Shown: positions 8,514 to 18,344 of the stretch, one piece after another | How positions within the stretch are numbered: the stretch's first letter is position 1 | Layout of the letters: each line of letters starts with the position of its first letter | Assembly (NCBI GenBank): GCA_944390715.1 | Contig: CALXQS010000003.1 | Span: 1 to 64,000 of the forward strand | From: an uncultured Duodenibacillus sp. | Lineage (GTDB): Bacteria; Pseudomonadota; Gammaproteobacteria; Burkholderiales; Burkholderiaceae_F | Direction: 5' to 3' | Length of the DNA stretch: 64,000 nucleotides | Program-made: the position numbers and the translations under genes | The notes under the pieces: model-generated | What the model was told of the DNA's origin: nothing | The model's input: the letters and a program-made list of their open reading frames with translations, nothing else | The model's database searches: none

Positions 8514-9620
8514 ATGCGGCGGTGGTGCTCGATTCGAGGCAGAGAACTCGGCGTACTTCTAAAAAAAGAATTTGCGACAACGCTCAAGGAGCGTGCAAGC
8601 CGCATGATTTTGGTGGCGCCCATCATTTTGTACGTCATTCTTTTTGGCTACATTGCCACATTTAATCTCGATTACGTGCCCTACGCATTGCTGGACCTTT
8701 CCCAGAGCAAGGCATCAGCTGAATTTGCGCGCCGTATTGACGCAAGCCCCGTCTTTGAGCGCGTTCGAACACTGTCGAATACGGCAGAAATTGCAAGCGC
8801 CGTCGAAGAGGGCAAGGCGCTTGTGGTGGTTGCCGTCGACGCCGACTTCGCGCGCGATCTTGCGCGCGGCTCTCCCGCACGCGTGCAGGTCATCATTGAC
8901 GGAAGAAACTCTACGACCGCGCAGCTTGCCGCCGGCTACCTGAGCGTGCTTGCGCAGGACTTCACAGCCGCCCGCGGCGCCTCGGGATTGATCACGGCGC
9001 GCTTTCTCTACAACCCGAACAACATCACGCAGTGGTTCATCATGCCCGGGCTCATCGTCATGCTCTCCATGCTGCAGGTGATTGTTCTGTCGGCGCTCTC
9101 CGTTGCCCGCGAGCGCGAGCAGGGCACGTTTGAGCAGCTTTTGGTGGCGCCTTTTACAACGAACGAACTGCTTGCGAGCAAAGCCATCGTGCCGATTCTG
9201 ATCGGACTCTTTCAGAGCACGCTGATTTTCATGATTGACGCCTGGTGGTTTGATATTCCTTTGTCGGGGAGCATTTTCAAGATCTACGTGGTGCTGCTGG
9301 TATTCATTTTCTCAATAGTCGGCATGGGGCTTGCGATTTCGGCCTACAGCAAAAGCATGCAGCAGGCGCTTTTGATTGCCTTTGCGCTTTTGGTGCCGAT
9401 GGTGCTGCTTGCCGGACTTTTTACGCCGGTTGACAACATGCCGGAGTGGCTGCAGGTGCTGACATACGCCGATCCGCTTCGCTTTGCGCTCTTGGCCGTG
9501 CGGCGCATTTATCTGGCCGATGCCGGATGGGGAGAGATTCTGCGCACGCTCTGGCCGACGATCGTCGTCGCCATGGTGATGCTGCCGTTGGCCCGGCACT
9601 ATTTTGAAAAGCGGCTCTAG
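8514..9620 (+). CDS. ABC-2 type transporter permease (YbhR-like)
   Basis: The second permease of the exporter has the same architecture: a first helix (MILVAPIILYVILFGYIATF), a soluble periplasmic section, then a cluster of helices including the VAREREQGTFEQLLVAP motif of the family. The ATG at 8514 follows AGGAGG and is preferred over the TTG at 8490. It is the last gene of the 4595-9620 operon and ends 12 bases from the convergent MFS gene. Confidence 0.85.
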   Translation: MRRWCSIRGRELGVLLKKEFATTLKERASRMILVAPIILYVILFGYIATFNLDYVPYALLDLSQSKASAEFARRIDASPVFERVRTLSNTAEIASAVEEGKALVVVAVDADFARDLARGSPARVQVIIDGRNSTTAQLAAGYLSVLAQDFTAARGASGLITARFLYNPNNITQWFIMPGLIVMLSMLQVIVLSALSVAREREQGTFEQLLVAPFTTNELLASKAIVPILIGLFQSTLIFMIDAWWFDIPLSGSIFKIYVVLLVFIFSIVGMGLAISAYSKSMQQALLIAFALLVPMVLLAGLFTPVDNMPEWLQVLTYADPLRFALLAVRRIYLADAGWGEILRTLWPTIVVAMVMLPLARHYFEKRL

Positions 9621-9631
9621 AGGCCATGCAG

Positions 9632-10894
9632 CTATTCTTCAAATCCAGACGTTTCGCCCTCGGCATTTTTAACCGGCGCAGGAGCCTTGCTCCATAGTCT
9701 GCGGGCTCCGGCAATGAACAAAATCAAGGCGAGAGCTGAGAGCATTGCGCAGACAAAGTAGGGGGTTCCGGCGAGAAATTCTTCCGGCGCGTGATTTGTC
9801 GTTACCATCAAGAGGGGAGTCCCCAAGGCAGGAGCCAGGGCTCCCGTCAGCGAATTGAGAGAGCTCACCGAGCCGATGGCTTTGCCTTGAGCATCAAGCG
9901 GCGTTTCGCGGCTGATGGCCGCAGTCAGAAGCGGACTGACGGCGCCTGAAACAGCATAAAGGCAGACAAATGCAGTTGCCGCGGCGCCGCTTGTCGTCAG
10001 CCCGATGGCTGCCAGGCACAGCGCTCCGCAGGCTATGGCGAGCACGGCGATGAGAACCGAGTCAAGACGGGCCAAGAGCCTTTGCAGCAAAAAGCCCTGC
10101 ACCAGACTGATGCTCAGGCCGAGCGCAAACACGGACAGCCCGATCTGCAGCGGCGTAAAGCCGTAGCGAAACTCGGTGTACAGCGCCCAGGTGCACTGCA
10201 TGACGCCGTTGGCCAGACCCGTTAATGCGAGCGTCAAAAGAAAAAGCCGCGCCTTGGGCTGCTTGAACATGATCGACAGCGAAGCCAGAGGCGTATTGCC
10301 GCGCAGCGTGAGCGGCCTGGTGTTTTTCACGACGAGCGACTCGGGCAGAGCAAAAAATCCGTAGATGAAATTTAAAAGCGTCACGCCCGAGGCCACCATA
10401 AAGGGAACGGCAGGGTTGTTTTGTCCGAGAATTCCGCCAAGCGCCGGGCCGAGTACAAAGCCGATGCCGAAGACGGCGCCGATTTTTCCAAAGGCTGCCG
10501 ATCGGTCGTGGTCGTCGGTGAGATCGGCCACATAGGCTTGAGCGACGGCCATGTTGGCCGAAAGCATGCCGCCGGCGATGCGGCTGAGCAAAATTGCCGG
10601 CAGCGAGGCAATGAAGGCGGGCACGGCAAACATGATGCCCAAGCCGCAAATGCCGGCCAAAAGCACAGGCCTGCGTCCGCAGCGGTCCGAGAGAGCGCCC
10701 AGAAACGGGGCGCTCGCAAACTGCATGATGCCGTAGCTGAGCATGATGAGGCCGTACCACCAGGTCTGAGCGTCCCGCGTCTCGGCAAGAGTTCCGATCA
10801 GACGCGGCAACACGGGGACGATCAGCCCGATGCCCAGAGCATCCAAAAAGATGCAGGCGAGCACAAAACCAAGTCGCGGCTTGAGTGTGGGCAT
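9632..10894 (-). CDS. MFS efflux transporter, Tet/TCR-like
   Basis: A 420-residue, twelve-helix major facilitator. The opening FLDALGIGLIVPVLPRL and the loop 2-3 motif A (GALSDRCGRRPVLL) are those of the drug:H+ antiporter-1 group that includes TetA and related chromosomal pumps, as is the helix-5 segment FGIGFVLGPALGG. Resistance function cannot be read from sequence alone; chromosomal relatives often export other compounds. It is transcribed toward the ABC exporter operon and divergently from tamA, with about 250 bases of shared upstream region containing an AT-rich TATAAAAT at 11079-11086. Confidence 0.75.
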   Translation of the reverse strand: MPTLKPRLGFVLACIFLDALGIGLIVPVLPRLIGTLAETRDAQTWWYGLIMLSYGIMQFASAPFLGALSDRCGRRPVLLAGICGLGIMFAVPAFIASLPAILLSRIAGGMLSANMAVAQAYVADLTDDHDRSAAFGKIGAVFGIGFVLGPALGGILGQNNPAVPFMVASGVTLLNFIYGFFALPESLVVKNTRPLTLRGNTPLASLSIMFKQPKARLFLLTLALTGLANGVMQCTWALYTEFRYGFTPLQIGLSVFALGLSISLVQGFLLQRLLARLDSVLIAVLAIACGALCLAAIGLTTSGAAATAFVCLYAVSGAVSPLLTAAISRETPLDAQGKAIGSVSSLNSLTGALAPALGTPLLMVTTNHAPEEFLAGTPYFVCAMLSALALILFIAGARRLWSKAPAPVKNAEGETSGFEE

Positions 10895-11147
10895 GGCGTA
10901 GTCGGTCTCGAAATTGTTTTTCGTTCTTGTTTGCTCGGGCAGCTGCCTCGGCTCGACATGCCCCGTTTCGAATGCTGTCGATCGGAAAAATATCGGGCGC
11001 GTGCCCGAGTGTAAAGGCTTTCTGCTGAAAATGTGTTGCAGATGGTTTCGAGCCGTGCCGTTGGCTTTCGATCGTCCCTATAAAATGAAGCCGTACGTGC
11101 ATGACAAAGGCACGGTCTTGCCAGCAGTTCTTCCATCAGCAGCATGC

Positions 11148-13202
11148 ATGACGCCTCTTCTTGAGAGGTCAAGGAGTTTGAGCTTGTCGGAGCATTTGGG
11201 TAATTTCAAGAACTTTCGCATTGGGGCGATTGCGGCATCGGCTGCGGCGGCTGCTCTTTTTATGCCTGCGGCTGAGGCTTTTGACTTGCGCGTTGAGGGA
11301 CTTTCCGGCGAACCGAAGGCAAACGTGGAAGCCATGCTCACGCCTGTGCGAGAGCGCACCTCAACGCAGCAGCGGCAGACCTATCGCGCGCAGGTCGACA
11401 AGTCGATCAGAAGGGGACTGGAGGCGCTGGGATACTATCAATACGAAATCCGCTACCGTTGGGAAAAACCGAAAAAAGACAATCCCGAGCAGCAAAGCGC
11501 GTTTCAAAAAGACAAGCACTCAGAGCAAAAGAGAACAATTGAAACTCTGAATTTGGCAGACGTTTCTTTGGAGACGTCGCCTTTTGCAAGGGACGAAGAA
11601 GCACTCCTTTCTCAGCTTCCCGGCAAGGTTCTTGAAGCCTCGGACGTGCGCTTTCAAAGACCGCTGCCGGGTTCGCCCGAGGACGAGGCTTTGCGTCAGA
11701 CAAGGTTCGATGGCTCGCAGCGAGGCAAAGGACCTGTGCTTGTGGCCTCGGTCAAGCTCGGCGAGCCTATGCTTGTCAAGAAAGCCGTCCTAAGAATTGA
11801 AGGCGAGGATTTAAGCAAGCACTCGGTGTTTAAGCGCCTCATGCGCAGGCTGCCCAAGGAGGGCACGCAGCTCAATCACGGGCAATACAGCGACTTTAAG
11901 TCTTCTGTGGAGCGCACGGCCATGCGCTACGGCTACTTTGACGGCCAGTTTTCCGAAAGCGAGCTGCAGGTCAATGCCGAGACCAATGAAGCCGCCTGGC
12001 TGCTGGTTTTCGATCCTAAGGGACGCTACGCCTTCGGCGATGTTTCTTTCGAAGGAAGCCAGATTCGAGAGCCCATTTTGCGCAACATCGTTCCTTTTGA
12101 GAAGGGAGAGCCATATTCGTCGGACGAGGTTGCCGAACTCAACCGAAGACTTTCGGCTACCGGGTGGTTTAATTCGATTGTCGTGACCCCCGACATCCAG
12201 GCCGGCAGAAGGAGCAAGCAAAAGGAGCTTCCTGTGTCGGCGCGCGTCTCGCCCAAGACGAAAAATTCGATCGAGACGGGTCTGGGCTACGCAACTGACG
12301 TTGGTCCGCGCGGAAAGCTGATTTGGAAAAAGCCGTGGATCAACGATTCGGGCCACAGCCTTGAGTCCGATGCAGACATCTCAAAACTAGAGCAGCAGTG
12401 GGACTTGTCCTACAAAATGCCGCTTGAGGAAAATGCCCTCGAGCAGTACTGGCTTTTCAGAGGCGGCTACAAGCACGAAGACTTGAACGATACAAAGTCT
12501 GACGCCATGTCGTTTGCCGCGACGCGCCACTGGGATTTGTATGAAGGCTGGCAAAAGAGCATTTCCCTCAAGTGGAGGCTTGATGACTTCACGCAGGGTT
12601 CGGTCGACAACAAAACCATGATGATTTATCCGGAATTTTCGTTGTCGCGCTCGCGCAGCCGAGGCGGTCTGATGCCGCGCTGGGGAGACTCGCAGCGCTA
12701 TACCGTGGGATACGCCAACAAAATGTGGGGCTCGGACGTCGATGCTTTGATGCTCGAGGCGCAGTTTGTTCTGATTCGCACCTACGCCCGCAATCACCGC
12801 TTCGTGCTGCGGTCTCATTTGGGGTGGATTGAAACGGGCGACTTCAACGATGTTCCGCCGGACTTAAGATACTTCGCGGGCGGCGACAGAAGCATCCGCG
12901 GCTACGACTATGAGTCGATTTCACCCGAAGACGAAAACGGAGAGCTTACCGGTGCGACAAAAATGATCACGGGCAGCTTTGAATACCAGATGCGCGTGAT
13001 GGGCAAATGGTGGGGCGCCGTTTTTGTCGACGTGGGCCGAGCAGACAACAACTTTGAACTCTCCAATTTGAAAAAGGGCGCGGGCGTAGGCGTTCGCTGG
13101 GAGTCTCCTCTTGGTCCGGTCAAGTTTGACATTGCCATGCCTGTGGACGATTCTGAAGAAAACGGCATTCAGTTCTACATCGGTTTGGGGCCCGAACTAT
13201 GA
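11148..13202 (+). CDS. tamA: Outer-membrane assembly protein TamA (Omp85 family)
   Basis: Omp85-family barrel protein that works with TamB to insert or support outer-membrane components. A signal peptide with an alanine-rich core ends in AEA|FDLRVEGL. POTRA-like domains follow, with the FSESELQVN and YAFGDVSFEGSQI repeats, then a C-terminal beta-barrel with the RYFAGGDRSIRGYDY L6-type loop and a terminal amphipathic strand. The open frame runs from 10914, but the signal peptide demands a later start. ATG 11148 is used here; a TTG at 11184 has a better AAGGAG (11171-11176) and may be the real one. The stop overlaps the tamB start (ATGA). Confidence 0.85.
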   Translation: MTPLLERSRSLSLSEHLGNFKNFRIGAIAASAAAAALFMPAAEAFDLRVEGLSGEPKANVEAMLTPVRERTSTQQRQTYRAQVDKSIRRGLEALGYYQYEIRYRWEKPKKDNPEQQSAFQKDKHSEQKRTIETLNLADVSLETSPFARDEEALLSQLPGKVLEASDVRFQRPLPGSPEDEALRQTRFDGSQRGKGPVLVASVKLGEPMLVKKAVLRIEGEDLSKHSVFKRLMRRLPKEGTQLNHGQYSDFKSSVERTAMRYGYFDGQFSESELQVNAETNEAAWLLVFDPKGRYAFGDVSFEGSQIREPILRNIVPFEKGEPYSSDEVAELNRRLSATGWFNSIVVTPDIQAGRRSKQKELPVSARVSPKTKNSIETGLGYATDVGPRGKLIWKKPWINDSGHSLESDADISKLEQQWDLSYKMPLEENALEQYWLFRGGYKHEDLNDTKSDAMSFAATRHWDLYEGWQKSISLKWRLDDFTQGSVDNKTMMIYPEFSLSRSRSRGGLMPRWGDSQRYTVGYANKMWGSDVDALMLEAQFVLIRTYARNHRFVLRSHLGWIETGDFNDVPPDLRYFAGGDRSIRGYDYESISPEDENGELTGATKMITGSFEYQMRVMGKWWGAVFVDVGRADNNFELSNLKKGAGVGVRWESPLGPVKFDIAMPVDDSEENGIQFYIGLGPEL

Positions 13203-16200
13203 GCGTTGTCAAAAAAGTATTTGCGGGTCTTCTAGGCGTTGCCGGCGCAGTCCTTCTCGGAGCCGGCCTCTTAATCGGAACCGGGCCGGGGCTCGGGCTT
13301 GTGCACAGCGCTCTCGAACGCGCCGTGCCGGGCTTTCATGCAGAGACGATGACGGGGTCGGTTCTTGCTCTGCAGGCCAAGGGCGTCAAGTACGAGCAGC
13401 CCGGAATATGCTTTGAGGGAAGCCTTGCTTGGGACATCAGTCTCGGCAAGCTTTTGACCGGACGCGTGGAATTGGCTTCCATTGAATTGTCAGAGGCAAA
13501 AATCCGCGTGCGTTCAGATCAGATGGCAGGGGCTGAGTCGACGCCGTCTGAGTCTTTGTCCGGCACGCGCGAGCAGCAGGCTGCAAAAGATTTAGCGCCC
13601 GTGCAGACTCCCGCGAGCGTTCAGAGCGCGGATGCCGCACAAAAAGCCCTGCGTCTTGAAGCGCCCTTGTCTGTTCGCATCGCCGCTTTGCGGCTGCATC
13701 AGGTTCAAGCCGACGTAGATGGAAATGTTGTTGAGGTCGGCGAATTTGCCGCAGATTTTTCTTGGACAAAAGATCAAGTCACGGTCGAAAGCCTAAGTTT
13801 GAAGGATTCAAGTTTTTTGGCTGCGCCCTCGGAGCCGGCCAAAGAGTCTGTGGGCGTGGTGCTCAAGAGAACCTTCTCGCAGCCCGTGCTGCCGGCCGTC
13901 GGCGCCATCGATCTGCCTGTTGACGTCAATGTTGAGGCTTTCGCGCTGGATGACTTCACCGTCAAGGGCGAGCCCGATCAGCTGATTGATCATGTCTCTT
14001 TTGCGCTTTCAGCGCAAAACGGCGCGCTGCAGATAAAGAACATCACGCTCAAGGCGATGAACGCGGCCGCGACAGGGTCTCTGTCTTTGGGGCTTGACGC
14101 GCGGCATGAGCTCAAGGCTTCAATGCTCGTGTCCGCTGAACTTCCCCGCGAGGCGATTCCGACGGGAAAAATGCCCGAAGTCGAAGAGCCCAAGCTCACG
14201 CAGGAGCAGACGCATAAGTTTTATGAACGCCTCAAGCAAGCTCGGGCTGAACGCCTCGAGGCGATCAAGGCTAGAAGGGCGGCCAGAAAGGCCGCCGCCG
14301 ACGGCAAGCGCGCTGCGGGGCAGGAGGCGCAGGCCGCAGGCGAGCACAGGCAAAGCGCCCGCCGCACGCCTCAGGCGCGGCGTGAGGCTGCAGCCAGATT
14401 CAAAGCTCGGCTTGAGGCATGGAGAGAAAAGGCAAGAGGCTTGCTGCCCAAGCCCGAGCCCAGAATGCCGGTCATCGTTGCTTTAAATCTTTCGGCCGAA
14501 GGGGCTCTGAGCGAAAAGATTGTCGTCAGGGGCATTGTGGACAATGTTCCCGGAGTTGTTGACGGGGCTTTTGTGCTGGAGACGTCGCCTGCCGTGCAGG
14601 GGCTTCCGATCGACGGCGAGCTCAAGGCGAAGTACGTTGAAGTTTCCGGCTCGCTGATCCGCGATTTTGCGTTTGACTTCAAAGGAAAGGCTGTCGACTA
14701 TGCCTTTCAGTCGACATCAAAGGTCTTTTATCCGGTGTCGGACACCAAGTTTGTTCCTGTTGACGTCACGCTCAAAGGCACGGGCAGCGAGGTGCTTGCA
14801 CGGGTGAAGGAGCTTTCGCTTGTTTCTGAACTAGGGCGCGCCTCTGTCGAAGGACAGGCAAACTGGAGCGACGAAGTGCGCTTTGCTGCGGCGATGTACC
14901 TCAACGACGTCAATACGGCATCCATCATGCCCGAGTCGCCTTTGAAGGCAGCAGGCAGCTTCGTCGTTTGGGGAGCACAGAAAAACGGCGCTCTCTGGGC
15001 CAAGCTTCAGGATTTGACGCTTCTGGGCGAACTCAGAGGGCATTCGCTGGCGCTTGCCGGCGGCTTTGAAACACGCGGCAACGGCATGGTGGAAACGCCG
15101 GGGCTCTATTTCTCGGTCGGCGACAACACGTTTGAGGCCTCGGGACATGTCGACGTGACCAAAGAATCCCCCGAACTGGACTTCAAGGCGAAGATTGATG
15201 CGCCGGATTTCGGATTGATCGATCCGTATCTCAAAGGCTCGGTCAAGGGCGAGCTTACTGTTTCGGGCACAACCGATCTGCCAGTGATTGACGCCGACAT
15301 TACGGCAAAGCATATCGACTACATGGGGACGACTCTGACCGAGGGCAGACTCTTTGGACGCGTGCGTTCGCACGGACTGGTCTCGGGCAACATGTCTTTG
15401 GAACTGACGGATCTCAGAAGCCAGGGCGTGGTGCTTAAAAAAGCAAAGGTGCACGCGCGCGGATCCGAGTGGCGGCATCAGGTGACGGTCAAAACCGAGG
15501 GCGAGCCGGTTTCGGTGGACTTGAAGCTGACCGGCTCGTACCAGAGGCTTTTGAACAATTGGGTGGGAGCGCTTGCTCAGTTCAAGGCGCAAAGCGCCTA
15601 CGGTCCTGTTGCGCTCGACAAAGCCATGCCGATAGCCTTCATCAGCGCGCAGCAGCAAGTCAGCATCGGCAAGGCCTGCTTTAATCATCCCGATGCCAGG
15701 CTGTGTCTGCAAAACAACCTCAAGGTCGACCTCACCAACCAAAGCGACCTGCGGGTGCTGCTTGGACTGGAAAAATTTGATCTTGCATTTTTTGAGCACT
15801 ACCTGCCGGGACGTTTTGAAGCAGACGGCATCGTCAAGGCCGGAGCCGACATCACGATTCCTGCGGGCATGGTAGATCTTCCCCGCGGCACCGTGCATGT
15901 ACAGGCTGCGGGCATCGGCACCAAGTACCGCATGGATCTCAATGATCTGAAAGTGGGTTTTGATGAGCTCGATCTCACGATCGGCAACACCAAGGATTCG
16001 GTCAATGCGCGCTGGAAGATTCACATCACCGACAACGGCGACATTGAAGGCAATTTAAGCATCACGGATATTTTCAACACGCGCACGCTCAACGGAGCGC
16101 TCAAGCTCGATGCGGTTGATGCGACGCTTGTGAATTCGTTCTTGTCGCCGGGCGAGACGGCCGAGGGCGAGGTCTACGGCGATCTGCGCTTTGCCGGCAC

Positions 16201-17359
16201 GCTTGAAGAGCCGCAGATCTACGGTAAGACAGGCATTCGCGCCGCGAGACTTGACTCGACGAAAATGCCCTTTGAGATGCTCCCGAGCTCTTTTGCTTTG
16301 TCCTTTGAGGGAAGCAACTCGACGTTGGACGGTCTGCTCAAGACTCCCAAAGGCGAAATCAAGCTTGCGGGCGCAGCCGACTGGCGAACGTTCGGTGAAG
16401 GAAAAGCGGTCGTCTCGGCCAAAGGCGTAAGTCTGCGCGTGACGCTGCCGCCTGATGTGGAATTTGACCTCACGACGGACGTGCGCTGCGAGGCAAGCGC
16501 TGAGCTCATCAAGCTTGACGGCACGCTTGAGCTGCCGTGGGCGCGCGTGCAGGTTTCAGAACTGCCGCCTTCGACGGTGGAGGTCTCCGATGACGTGGTG
16601 CGCATGGATCGTCCGCGCATCAAGAAAAAAGACCGCTCGCAGGCGATTCCCATCGAAAGCAATCTTTTCATCAACATCGGCGACGATGTGCGGGTAGAGG
16701 CCATGGGATTGAAGGCCCGTCTGACCGGAGAGCTTCACGTTGTTCAGGACAAAGGCACGCTGGGATTGACGGGACAGGTTTCGGTGCCGAGCGGGCAGTT
16801 CAAGGCCTACGGTCAGGATCTGATCGTGCGGCGAGGTGAATTTCACTTTACCGGCGCGGCTGCCAATCCGATGCTTGACTTGGAAGCCATCCGCAATCCG
16901 GAACGAACGGCTGACGACGTCATTGCGGGCGTGCGCATCGGCGGCACGGCCGATTTCCCCGAAGTCAAGGTCTTCTCCGATCCTGAAATGTCCGAGACCG
17001 AAGCCCTAAGCTACCTGATCCGCGGAGAAGGGCTTGATCCCTCGGGCGACTCGGACAATACGATGATTACTTCGGCGTTGATCAATCTGGGACTCAGTCA
17101 GGGCAGTCAGGTGTTTGAGTCGCTGGGCGACGCAGTGGGCATCAGCGGTCTTGGTCTGGAGACCGAGGGCGTGGGCGACAGCTCTCAGCTCGTGGTCTCG
17201 GGCTACGTGCTCCCCGGGCTCAAGGTGAAGTACGGCGTGGGCATTTTTGATTCGCTCACGACGCTCACCCTGCGCTATCGCGTCATTCCAAAGCTTTATG
17301 TAGAAGCAGTCAGCGGCGTGGATCAGGCGCTGGACTTTCTCTATTCGTTTGAGTTCTGA
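13199..17359 (+). CDS. tamB: Translocation and assembly module protein TamB
   Basis: A 1386-residue AsmA-like protein that spans from the inner membrane to TamA and probably forms a lipid-conducting beta-taco groove. One N-terminal helix (LLGVAGAVLLGAGLLIGTG) is followed by a long repetitive beta-rich body. The C-terminal TamB/DUF490 domain carries the hallmark LSYLIRGEGLD and a last segment ending in FLYSFEF. A charged, Arg/Ala-rich helical insertion at about residues 335-415 (KARRAARKAA, EARREAAAR-type runs) is unusual in an otherwise beta protein. It is translationally coupled to tamA by a 4-base overlap. Confidence 0.9.
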   Translation: MSVVKKVFAGLLGVAGAVLLGAGLLIGTGPGLGLVHSALERAVPGFHAETMTGSVLALQAKGVKYEQPGICFEGSLAWDISLGKLLTGRVELASIELSEAKIRVRSDQMAGAESTPSESLSGTREQQAAKDLAPVQTPASVQSADAAQKALRLEAPLSVRIAALRLHQVQADVDGNVVEVGEFAADFSWTKDQVTVESLSLKDSSFLAAPSEPAKESVGVVLKRTFSQPVLPAVGAIDLPVDVNVEAFALDDFTVKGEPDQLIDHVSFALSAQNGALQIKNITLKAMNAAATGSLSLGLDARHELKASMLVSAELPREAIPTGKMPEVEEPKLTQEQTHKFYERLKQARAERLEAIKARRAARKAAADGKRAAGQEAQAAGEHRQSARRTPQARREAAARFKARLEAWREKARGLLPKPEPRMPVIVALNLSAEGALSEKIVVRGIVDNVPGVVDGAFVLETSPAVQGLPIDGELKAKYVEVSGSLIRDFAFDFKGKAVDYAFQSTSKVFYPVSDTKFVPVDVTLKGTGSEVLARVKELSLVSELGRASVEGQANWSDEVRFAAAMYLNDVNTASIMPESPLKAAGSFVVWGAQKNGALWAKLQDLTLLGELRGHSLALAGGFETRGNGMVETPGLYFSVGDNTFEASGHVDVTKESPELDFKAKIDAPDFGLIDPYLKGSVKGELTVSGTTDLPVIDADITAKHIDYMGTTLTEGRLFGRVRSHGLVSGNMSLELTDLRSQGVVLKKAKVHARGSEWRHQVTVKTEGEPVSVDLKLTGSYQRLLNNWVGALAQFKAQSAYGPVALDKAMPIAFISAQQQVSIGKACFNHPDARLCLQNNLKVDLTNQSDLRVLLGLEKFDLAFFEHYLPGRFEADGIVKAGADITIPAGMVDLPRGTVHVQAAGIGTKYRMDLNDLKVGFDELDLTIGNTKDSVNARWKIHITDNGDIEGNLSITDIFNTRTLNGALKLDAVDATLVNSFLSPGETAEGEVYGDLRFAGTLEEPQIYGKTGIRAARLDSTKMPFEMLPSSFALSFEGSNSTLDGLLKTPKGEIKLAGAADWRTFGEGKAVVSAKGVSLRVTLPPDVEFDLTTDVRCEASAELIKLDGTLELPWARVQVSELPPSTVEVSDDVVRMDRPRIKKKDRSQAIPIESNLFINIGDDVRVEAMGLKARLTGELHVVQDKGTLGLTGQVSVPSGQFKAYGQDLIVRRGEFHFTGAAANPMLDLEAIRNPERTADDVIAGVRIGGTADFPEVKVFSDPEMSETEALSYLIRGEGLDPSGDSDNTMITSALINLGLSQGSQVFESLGDAVGISGLGLETEGVGDSSQLVVSGYVLPGLKVKYGVGIFDSLTTLTLRYRVIPKLYVEAVSGVDQALDFLYSFEF

Positions 17360-17378
17360 TTTTTTAGGATGAGTGAAA

Positions 17379-18107
17379 ATGGATCACGACGAAACAAAGG
17401 CAACGCTTGAGAGCATCTCCGAGTACTGGGATGATCGATCCGAAGGGTACGATGCGCAGGTAAAAAAGGAAGAAGGAGAAGGTGCAATTGACGCCTATCT
17501 CGAGCATCTGGGCGAAGTCGAAGGCAAGGATGTGCTTGACATCGGTTGCGGGCCCGGCTTTTTTGCCGTGGAGCTTGCCCGGCGGGGCGCGCGCGTGACC
17601 GCCGTCGACATCAGCTCGGAGATGCTGCAAAAGACGCTTGCGCGGGCGCGCGCCGCAGGCGTCGAGCTGCGCGTGCTGCAGGCTGATTGTCAGGCGCTTG
17701 ATTTTGGAGAAAACAGCTTTGATCTGATCTGCTCGCGCAACGTCGTCTGGAACCTGGCCTGGCCGCGCGAGGCCTATGAGGTTTGGTGGAAGATGCTGCG
17801 AAGCGACGGTCGGATTGTTGTTTTCGACGGCAACCACTACAGGCACTATTTTGATGAGGCGTATGCACGCGCCCGCCAGGCGCCTGTGCCCAAGGACAAC
17901 CACATCATGCTGGGGGTGTCGCCCGAGAGGATCGATCAGATCGCGCGCATGCTGCCCATGGGACAGGTTGACCGTCCGGGTTGGGACTGGTCGACGTTTG
18001 TCGAATTTGGAGCAGGCTCCGTGGAGGCCGTGCCGCTGACGTTCATTCAGGATCCGGAGAGCGGCCGCAAGCTTGTTTATGACTTTGTGGTCGTCGCATG
18101 TAAGTAG
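17379..18107 (+). CDS. Class I SAM-dependent methyltransferase
   Basis: A 242-residue soluble methyltransferase. The opening YWDDRSEGYD, motif I VLDIGCGPGFFAVELA, the acidic end of strand 2 (VTAVDIS) and a later DLICSRNVVWNL region are those of UbiE/UbiG-like methyltransferases. The substrate is not recognisable. ATG 17379 is favoured over GTG 17373 because AGGA at 17366-17369 is better spaced for it. It follows tamB by less than 20 bases and may share its transcript. Confidence 0.75.
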   Translation: MDHDETKATLESISEYWDDRSEGYDAQVKKEEGEGAIDAYLEHLGEVEGKDVLDIGCGPGFFAVELARRGARVTAVDISSEMLQKTLARARAAGVELRVLQADCQALDFGENSFDLICSRNVVWNLAWPREAYEVWWKMLRSDGRIVVFDGNHYRHYFDEAYARARQAPVPKDNHIMLGVSPERIDQIARMLPMGQVDRPGWDWSTFVEFGAGSVEAVPLTFIQDPESGRKLVYDFVVVACK

Positions 18108-18123
18108 GATGTCTTAATCCTAA

Positions 18124-18155
18124 AGGCGCAAAAACACTGTTTTTGTTGCTTTTTT
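18124..18155 (+). terminator. Rho-independent terminator after the methyltransferase gene
   Basis: The CAAAAA/TTTTTG arms around 18128-18145 are extended by GC pairs with one bulge, and six T follow at 18150-18155. It sits 17 bases after the methyltransferase stop, separating it from sstT. Confidence 0.55.
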
Positions 18156-18344
18156 CTCGAATGATGCTTAGCCTGTCGAAGCTGTTTTTCGTTTTTAACG
18201 CAGGCACGTCGAACGCAGCTGTCTTTAAAAAAACAATACGGCTGCGCTTTGGGCCGATTTCTTCGATATGGCTTTCAGGGAGAGAAGAGACGGCGAAGCT
18301 TTACTTGGCCTGCGGCAAAGTACAAAAATAAGAAGGAGGCATTT

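Noticed and set aside
9632..10894. Acquired tetracycline resistance gene
   Set aside because: It is Tet/TCR-like, but sits among ordinary chromosomal genes with matching composition and no mobile signature; a native pump is more likely.
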